From Telopea speciosissima (Eukaryota > Streptophyta > Magnoliopsida > Proteales > Proteaceae), in assembly GCF_018873765.1 (NCBI RefSeq), contig NC_057919.1:66768984-66832983 (forward strand): DNA of 64,000 nt. The letters are read 5' to 3'. The notes below the pieces were generated by a model that was not told where the DNA came from, did no database searches, and saw only the letters and a list, made by a program, of their open reading frames with translations. The position numbers and the translations under genes are program-made. Numbering within the stretch: position 1 is the first letter of the stretch; each line of letters begins with the position of its first letter. Shown piece by piece: positions 56,890 through 64,000 of the stretch.

Positions 56890-57059
56890 GAACCTGAGAG
56901 GAGAAAAATTCCACTTCTTTGCAAAAAAGAAAGATAAAGTAGAAGAAAATGAGGAAGTGACTGGGTACCAGTAGGGGAGGGTCAGAAGTTACGGCGTTAT
57001 TTGAGGTCCAGCTCAAAAGTTGAAGAAAATTGAGTAAGCTTCTTTACATTAATGTTCGT

Positions 57060-57215
57060 TATTTTGTTTTTATTTTTATTTTTTTTGATGAACGTGTAAT
57101 CACACAAATCACACATCAATCCCAAAAGGTTAATGATTTTTAAGATAAGACCGTGGAATGACGAATATATACAACACACATTATACTCACACACCCGATG
57201 TGGGACTAAACCCCT
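57060..57215 (-). mobile_element. LTR-like remnant with a USE-like promoter word
   Basis: On the minus strand the stretch contains AGTCCCACATCGGGTGTG, then TATATATTC about 33 bp further (centre to centre), then ACCTTTTGGGAT. This order is seen in some plant Copia LTRs and also imitates the USE-TATA spacing of RNA polymerase II snRNA genes. No snRNA sequence follows. Confidence 0.35.
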
Positions 57216-57420
57216 GTTCGTTATTTTGTTGAACTCGCCTAGGGTTTTTTTATCAATAAATTCACTCCTTATATTCGGGGTGGGTCAAAAGTTACGCATT
57301 ATTCGAGGTTCAGTTCAAAAGTTGAAGAAAATTGAAGAGTTAGTGGTAGGTTAGGTGGGGGTTTGGGGAATAGGGTCAAAAAGGTAACGCGTGCAGTACT
57401 GAACCACGTATAAAGTATTA

Positions 57421-57573
57421 GGAAGTAGTTTTCTGTCCGGGAGTGTGGCCTACGCCAGCACTCCCATGTGTCTATCTCTCTCCTCCTCAAAATAAGGGGG
57501 CAGAAGTGTCTTTTCAAATGGGGAGGAGAGAGATAGACTCATGGGAGTGCTGGCATAGGCCACACTCCCGGAC
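57421..57573. mobile_element. MITE with TGTCCGGGAG ends (copy 2), interrupted
   Basis: It matches the element at 42200-42340 (CTGTCCGGGAGTGTGGCCTA ... GGCCACACTCCCGGAC). Its right end continues at 58850-58866 (aagagaactttctccc) after the nested element at 57574-58841. Confidence 0.7.
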
Positions 57574-58841
57574 CATAGTTAGTAAGTTCGGGAACGGCAA
57601 TAATACGGGAACGGATACGTACGACAGTCAAACGGACTATACGACAATAATACTTTTCAAAAAAATCCGATATAATAATACGGTACGGTAATAATATAGT
57701 ACGTGTATAATACGGTTGCTATGTAAAAATCCGGGAACAAAAATACGGGCATATATTCTCTATGCAATAGACATGTACACCTAATAAACACAATAATAGC
57801 ATTTACTGATGTGCCTAAATATATAGTTTGATTGGTTAACAAGCCTAGATTCATTACATTCTTTATTGTAGAGATTAGAATGACCAATCAAAAGGGATGA
57901 TTGAAATGAATATTGCTTATAAAGAGTCTTTTTAGCTTTTATGTACCAAATAAGAAGTAAGATAACATGACTTCTTTTCATTCATAAAATCTTGTCGTCT
58001 CTGGAACAAGATAAACGTCTCTCCCGCAGCACTCTCCCCCCCCCCCCTCTTATATTTTTCTTTCTAATTTCTTCTCTAGTTTCAGATTCTATTTTCAATT
58101 TCTAATTTTAGGTTTCGGTTCTGCTGCTGAATTGAGTTTTGTTATTAAATATTAACTAAATCTGAGTTTATTTCATGCTTCATGGGTTTTGGACTTTAAT
58201 AAATCCCAAAGTTTGTCTCTTTGACCGTCAAAAACAGAAAGAATGGATGGTTCTGAATCTATAGTGATGGAGTTTTTAGCTAAGAAAAGTTTTGAGTTCT
58301 CACAGATTGTATATGTTTCGTTTGGTTGGGTTTCTTGAAAAAATCGAACGAGTTGTCTTGTGTTGTTGTTGGGCTTCAATTTCTAAGCCCTCCCAGCAAT
58401 TCTCCTCCATAGAATGGATGGGAAAAGGTTTCTGAAAAATACCTTAAGAACTGTCGCTTCAAGTGCACTGCTGCAATCGCCGGTAGAACGCAAGAAGTGG
58501 AAGAAGAGAAAGAGGAATGGAGAAGGGGAACCAACCACTTGAGGTTTGGTTTTCCGCTGGAGAAGAAACGAGGGTTTGGTAGATTTTAGGTTTTTTTTAA
58601 TCTAACGGTTAGTATTAGGAATTGGTTTAACGGTTAAGATAGATTTTAGTTTTTTTTTTTAATATATATGTAAACGTATTATACGTATATTATATGCATT
58701 TTATTCAAGTATCATACGACGACCCTTAAAATACGTATATTTTACCGATTCTAAAGTATTATACGCAATACGGAGTTTTTTTCATTCATACGTTCCGATA
58801 CACATATAATATACATATAATACGTGTATTTACTAACTATG
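57574..58841. mobile_element. hAT-like element nested inside the MITE
   Basis: The 1268-bp element has ends CATAGTTAGTAA and TTACTAACTATG, perfect 12-bp inverted repeats. Flanking 8-bp repeats are TCCCGGAC (57566-57573) and TCCCGGAA (58842-58849), 7/8. Its outer parts are rich in ATACG words, and its centre (about 58080-58560) is GC-richer and may be captured host DNA. No transposase is recognised. Confidence 0.7.
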
Positions 58842-59057
58842 TCCCGGAAAGAGAACTTTCTCCCAAAGAGTACTGAATCGCGTGTACTGTACTGTAACCA
58901 GTTTTACCTTCATCATCTGAATATCTCTACCTACTGAAGAGGGAGAAATCTTTGATCGATCATCTCATCGAATCTCACTTCGGAGAGTTCTAAATCTTCT
59001 TGGATCAAAGTAATTAAGTTGTGCAACTTTGGTTACTTCAGATAGATAGATAGATTG

Positions 59058-59575
59058 ATGGCAACCCACACTAAGGTTATCCCGTCCTCTTCCACCTCTG
59101 CTGGATGGAATTACGATGCAATATTGATTTACGGAGGAAGAAGAAAAAGGGAACATTAATTTCGTAAGTAAGCTCTACGCTTCCCTGGAGAGGGCCAATA
59201 TCAAAACATTCAAGGACAATGATGAGAACGCGAAAAGAGGAAGAGGAAGAGGAGGAGAGCAGATGATCTCTCCGACGATCGAGTAAGGAATCAAAGAATC
59301 AAGATGCGCAATTATCATATTCTCGAGTAAATACGATGCCTTGAAGAGCTTGTCTTGATGATGGATTGCAGGGAAAAGCAGGTTTGCCAAAGGCTAATTC
59401 CTGTTTTCCTCATGGGTGTCGAACCTTCGGACGTAAGGCATCAAAGGGGGAGCTTTGAGGAGCCCTTTCGCCAGCATCAACAGTGTTTCCAACCAGAGGT
59501 GGTGGAAAGGTGGAGGTAACTTCTCAAAAAGGCAGGTGAACTCAGTGGGTTGGTATTGAATAACTTTCGGAACCG
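59058..59575 (+). pseudogene. TIR-B relic of locus 2
   Basis: It aligns with TIR-B of locus 1 from ATGGCAACCCAC to a CCGG|gtaatt donor-like end. Recognisable pieces in different frames include SAGWNYDAILIYG, RANIKTFK and VFLMGVEPSDVRHQ. Several frameshifts and stops are present, including TAA and TGA codons near 59155, 59285 and 59517. Confidence 0.8.
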
Positions 59576-62500
59576 GTAATTACTTATTCCTTCCTTAATT
59601 ACAAAGATATATGTTTTTTTGATAGAATCCGTAGTTGTTAGTTGTTAGAGATGGAGAATGAATGATTATATAAATAAATTGATATAATTAAGTTGGCTTC
59701 AGAGATCATTCGTGGAAGAGCTTAGCTGAAAACATACAATTTAAAAGTCGAAATCTTTAGGGAGAGAGAGAGAGAGAATTGATAGAATAGCGTTTTTGTT
59801 AAGAGGGAGGGGAGCCGTAGGATTTCATGTTAGGATGACCAGCTAATAGCTATATATCAAGATTATTTAGGCCTTTTCTAGCTGCCGTTTGGATCAGTTG
59901 GTGAGTCCGGTCCCAGTATTTTGGTGTCCTTTTTCTATTCTATTATTTATATATATATATATATATATTGAATGTGTGTCTTTCTATTGCAGGGATGAAG
60001 CGAAGTTGATTGCACAGATAGTGGAAGACGTCTCGGGTGGGCTGAGTGAGATCCTTTCTCCAAACCCTGTGATAGAGATCCCATCGGAGCCAATTAAAAT
60101 TGAGAACCAGCCATCTACTAAATCCGCGCTGCTACAGATGCTTGATTGCATAGGTGATCCACGTTTTAGCATAATTGGAGTATATGGTATGGGGGGAGTG
60201 GGTAAAACCACTCTCGCCAAACTAGTAATTAAACAATCACTACTTGGAAAAAGATTTGGCCAGAGGAGTAAAGATATCTTTTGAGACTGTGATAATGGTT
60301 ACAGTGTCTGCCACTCCGAATTTGAGAAGTATCCAAGACAGTATCAGTAAGTGCCTTGGATTACCAGATAATAGTGGGGCTGATGCATTGTTTAAAGCCC
60401 TAATGAAGAAGAAATTTCTTTTAATTTTTGATGATGTTTGGTGCAAATTAAAGCTCATGGATGTTGGAATCCCTCACCCAGTTCTAAACAACAAAGGAAG
60501 CAAGATTCTTATAATCAGTCGGATTCAAGATATCTGCACTGATATGGATGCTAGAAAAACAATAAAAGTAGAGCCATTATCTGATGCCGAATCATGGGAG
60601 CTCTTTGTTGATATAGCTGGCGAACATGTTGCTGCCAATGATATAAAGCGCTTTGCTGAAAAAATTGTTGGAAGGTGTAAGGGGCTTCCCCTTGCAATTG
60701 TCATTGTTGCTCACGCAATGGCAAATCGACATGGAGTTGGGTTGTGGGAGAATGCCTTGTGGGAAATGGAGCTCTCAGCCACTGAGATTCGAGGTATGAA
60801 GGAAGAAGTATTTGTTCCTTTAAAATTCAGTTTTGATAGATTGGAGAATGATATGCTTAGGAGTCTATTTCTTTATTGTGCGTGTTTCTGTGAAGACTAT
60901 AATTTTGAAATTGGGGGATACGAGTTGTTAGATTATTGCATTGGAAAAGGATTAGTAGATAAATTAGGGAGTTTGAAAGCTGCTAGAAATAAAGTCGAGG
61001 ATCTAATTGAGAGCTTGAAAATTGCTTGCATGTTGGAAGATGGAGATCATAAAAGTAGTACTGTAAAGATGCATGATATGATGCGAGAGCTTGCATTGTG
61101 GATTACATCTTCAGAGTACACTGATAATAGCAGCCTCAACAAGTTCTTGATAAGGACTGGTGAATCAGTGATAGATACACCACAAGCTCATGAGTGGTCA
61201 CACGCAACAACGATTTCCCTAATAAATACCCGAATAGAGGAGTTGTCGGAGTTAGGAGAGAGGTGCCAAAAACCTAACCACTTTGCTATTCAAGGACAAT
61301 TTTCCAAATCTGAGGAACAAAATTCACAGTGTTATTCCCTCAACAAATTTCTTTGAATACATGGATCATCTTAGTGTACCTGATCTTTCCAATACATGGA
61401 TAATGAAATATCTCCTAGATTCTTTATCACGTTTGGTGAATCTTTGGGTGCTTAGGTTACAGATTTGTTCAAGGTTAAGAGAATTGCCTGTACTGGGAAT
61501 GCTCAGACGGCTACAAGTTTAGTTCTGTTTTATTGTGAAATGTTAGATCAACAAATCCTCGGATCTGAATGTGTGGAAGGTTTAAGTAATTTGAGATACT
61601 TGAACCCGGAAGGTACCAATGTTTCTATTCCAATGGGGATAATTTCTTGTTTGCACAAATTGGAGGAATTGAAATTGAGTCGAGCAAAAAAAATAAATTG
61701 GAGGGTGAGTACTGATCGTAAGGGACAAAGGGATGAGCAGGAGAGAAGTGGTGGGTGTAGTAGTAGTATTGATGACTACTCCATCAGTATGATTGATGTG
61801 GGGGAGTTGTTCCACTTGACCAATTTAACATCTTTTTCCATTTCCTTCCAAGATATCATTATATTTGATTGGTTCAAACCTATGGCCAAGTAGATTGTGG
61901 GATTGGAGCTGAGACGTTGCAGAGTAGTAAGACAAGACGCTCTACAAGCTCTGATCAATGAATCTCAAAATCTACAGTTCTTAACTATTGAGGATTGCCA
62001 GGGTGTGACATGTGGGCGCATTTGTGATACCGGTACTAAATTAATAAATTGTGAAGACTTGGAGGAGGTGATGGATGGATTAGTGGTCGACCACCAATGT
62101 CCCAATGGATTGTTAATACTAATAGAATTGCCAAAATTGAAGAAGATATGTGTTGGTCTCGCACCAATAAATTGCTTTAATCAACTAATGTTGATAGATA
62201 TAGAGCGATGCCATAGCTTGAAGATGGTCTTCACGAAGGAAATGCGACGACACTCGTTCAAGTACTTGTACAGTATTCTTGTTAGTGATTGCGAGAGAAT
62301 GGATGTAATAATTGAAGCAGATGATGATGATGCTAAGGAAGAAGAAGTTGGGGAGTTGTTGGAAGAGAATAATAATAATATTAATGGTGAAGTCATCTCA
62401 CTTTTTCCAAAACTCAGATTTTTCATTCTAGTAAATCTACCAACACTAGCAGAGGTGTGCACCAATCACATTTTGCATTGCCCCCTTATCAATGAAATGA

Positions 62501-62664
62501 AGGTGAGAAACTGTCCGAGGATAAACAAGGATCCTCTCCCCATACAAAATACGGATGGTTTACTTGTCATCATCGAGGGGGAAGAAATGTGGAAAGAAGG
62601 GAGCAATAATAAGGTCGTGAAGAAAAGGAAATTTAAGGAAATTCAACCTGGACCCTAATCTTCT

Positions 62665-62820
62665 ACAGCTCAGTTGTCCGAGCGGTCATAGCAGTGCAGA
62701 TCATGTGAGGCGTGCATTTATCGCCTTACCCCTGTCCAAGCATTTTGCCCGAGCAGGGATAAGGCGGCCATTTGCACGCCTCATTGTGCCTGCACTGCTA
62801 TGACCGATCGGGCAGCTGCG
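62665..62820. mobile_element. Palindromic MITE downstream of locus 2
   Basis: Arms of about 45 bp, including GGTCATAGCAGTGCAG and CTGCACTGCTATGACC, are inverted around ccttacccctgtccaagcatt. The element starts within about 10 bp of the locus 2 stop codon. Confidence 0.7.
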
Positions 62821-62945
62821 CCGTAAAGGATCTGTTTCGATTCAACCTTCTATGTGAACATGCATCACATCACATCACATGAGAGATACCAATTCTGGGT
62901 GAGTCCCACATCTTCTTGATTGGTTCCCTGCTGTATTGTGTGCTC

Positions 62946-62948
<3 letters not shown>

Positions 62949-62981
<33 letters not shown>
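62949..62981. repeat. (CT)n microsatellite
   Basis: About 16 CT units. Confidence 0.9.
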
Positions 62982-62985
<4 letters not shown>

Positions 62986-63171
62986 TACTCTTTTTGTATT
63001 GAATTTTTTTTCCATGCCTGTGTACTTATATATGTAGTTATCTATAAATATCTATTTTCTTTTTATCCTTCTTAGATTTATTTATTGTATATACATATTT
63101 TGATTATTATATTTTGACTTAACCAATCCATCATCACCAATGAATGGGATGAGGAGGCAATGAGGAGCCAG

Positions 63172-63275
63172 ATTACGTATGAGAATGACTCGCAGCCGTT
63201 TAGGTGGAATCCATTGTGTCGGATCCACATTGAGTAGATTCCATCTCAACGATTGTGAGTCATTCTCATACATGA
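63172..63275. mobile_element. Short foldback MITE
   Basis: The arms GTATGAGAATGACTCGCAGCCGTT and AACGATTGTGAGTCATTCTCATAC, quoted in part, are inverted and enclose a ggtggaatcca/tggaatctact-like inner pair. Confidence 0.7.
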
Positions 63276-63419
63276 AATTCTAAATTCCATATAAGTAACA
63301 ACAATATTGTTAATGTTATCCATTGTAATGATGTTGGGGTAGTAATCTCATATTACATAACTCAACTATATCTTATAAATCTAATTTTTGAGTAGGTGGT
63401 AGCAGAATAAAGCAGATCA

Positions 63420-63563
63420 TCATCCTCTCCAGTTCTCTACTAGGCTCAGTTCCCCCAGTGCCTCTAATAAGGGGGACGCAATGACCACCCTACCCCTGTC
63501 TGAACACTCTGCTCGGGTGGGGTTCACACCCCCTTATTAGAGGTACTAGGAAACTGGAGGTGA
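63420..63563. mobile_element. Palindromic MITE with GCAATGACCACCCT core
   Basis: The arms CTCCAGTTCTCTACTAGGCT..AGTGCCTCTAATAAGGGGG and CCCCCTTATTAGAGGTACTAGGAAACTGGAG, given in part, are inverted. The central gcaatgaccaccctacccctgt is shared with the MITEs at 30166 and 40244, although their arms differ. Confidence 0.7.
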
Positions 63564-64000
63564 TAATATTCTGAATAAAGCTGTACCATGTTTGCCTTAA
63601 ATCTTTTTCCCTTGTTTTTTTTTATCATTGCCTTTGTTCATTCTTAAGATCGTGTCTCTTTAGGGAATGGAAAATAAGTAATTTGTTTCTATTTGGCAGG
63701 TCAAATAGGGCCAGTTAAAATCAAAATGATTAAAATAAAATAAAAAAAAAAAGAAAACAAAGAGGAAAACCCCAGACACGAATACGTACAATAAGGATGT
63801 TGAACTATCATTAATCAACAATTAATCATCATCATCTTCTTCTTAAATCCAAACCAGTATTAATCCAACTATGCAATTCCAATATATCCAAGCTCACATC
63901 TTCAAACAGGCCAAACTGAAGCTAACCAGCAAGTACTCAGAGTATATGTCAAAAAAAGGGTCGGTGGTAGTGAAACATGACAAGAAATGATTGTTCTCAG
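63564..64000. other. Right edge, no gene seen
   Basis: The stretch is AT-rich DNA with A-rich runs. No ORF, repeat boundary or RNA gene is recognised. Confidence 0.3.

Larger units (their letters stand above)
56079..62658 (+). pseudogene. TIR plus CNL-type NB-ARC-LRR gene (locus 2), disrupted
   Basis: The layout is the same as at locus 1: TIR-A (56079-56576), a TIR-B relic (59058-59575) and an NB-ARC-LRR exon (59993-62658) that starts with the same cag|GGATGAAG junction. TIR-A keeps YDVFLSFRGEDTRKNF and the glutamate E93 in WCLDEL. One extra base near 56530 makes the exon 498 bp, so it no longer joins in phase 2. The NB-ARC shows GMGGVGKTT, FLLIFDDVW and MHDMMREL. It is shifted by a net 7-bp change near 60230, breaks again near 61275 and 61520, and has an in-frame TAG at 61891-61893. 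The KKRKRV stretch of locus 1 is missing. It could still express a TIR-only product. Confidence 0.85.

Noticed and set aside
57133-57215. Plant snRNA gene suggested by a USE-like word with TATA at the right spacing
   Set aside because: No U-snRNA sequence or 3' box follows. The same word order occurs in plant LTRs, so an LTR remnant is more likely.
1-64000. CRISPR arrays, operons, rRNA or tRNA genes
   Set aside because: None is seen. The tRNA-like similarity is confined to SINE heads, and the sequence is clearly plant nuclear DNA.

Overview
The window is nuclear DNA of a flowering plant. The evidence is split genes with GT/AG introns, a class I KNOX homeobox gene, a PLS-class PPR gene, nicotianamine synthase, TIR-containing NLR genes, and plant-type SINEs, LINEs, MULEs, hAT/Harbinger MITEs and a Ty1/Copia element. 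TIR-type NLRs argue against a grass. The base composition and the transposon mix would fit a eudicot or magnoliid, but I cannot name the species.

Layout. 1-7.2 kb: the 3' part of a class I KNOX gene (ELK plus homeodomain exons), with a LINE-derived element in or near its long intron. 8.4-8.9 kb: Copia 3' end. 9.5-11.2 kb: an intact intronless PPR gene. 11.7-13.8 kb: a MULE with a 9-bp target duplication that carries a small intact ORF, with a hAT-like element nested in that ORF's presumed leader. 14.9-16 kb: Au-type SINE copies. 16.4-17.3 kb: an intact nicotianamine synthase on the minus strand. 17.6-19.6 kb: a truncated LINE. 20-30 kb: gene-poor repeats and MITEs, plus a solo LTR. 30.5-34.4 kb: two MULEs side by side, the second carrying an exon of a BES1/BZR1 gene. 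36.9-37.6 kb: a small-heat-shock-protein remnant split by a second solo LTR of the same family. 39-44.3 kb: LTR-like direct repeats, MITEs and a probable fourth MULE.

44.5-62.7 kb holds an NLR pair. Locus 1 (44.5-48.8 kb) is apparently intact: two consecutive TIR exons followed by one exon with an NB-ARC-LRR region. The NB-ARC signatures are those of CC-type (RPS2/RPS5-like) NLRs, not of TNLs. Locus 2 (56.1-62.7 kb) has the same three-part layout but is broken by frameshifts and stops. A young Copia element (51.0-55.6 kb, LTRs differing at 4 of 253 positions) lies between the loci, and nested elements fill the first intron of locus 2.

The genes do not form a shared pathway. The KNOX gene is a developmental regulator, the PPR protein an organellar RNA factor, NAS makes a metal chelator, and the NLRs are immune receptors. 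The likely novelty is the tandem-TIR plus CNL-type NLR architecture, found twice, together with the gene-carrying MULEs.
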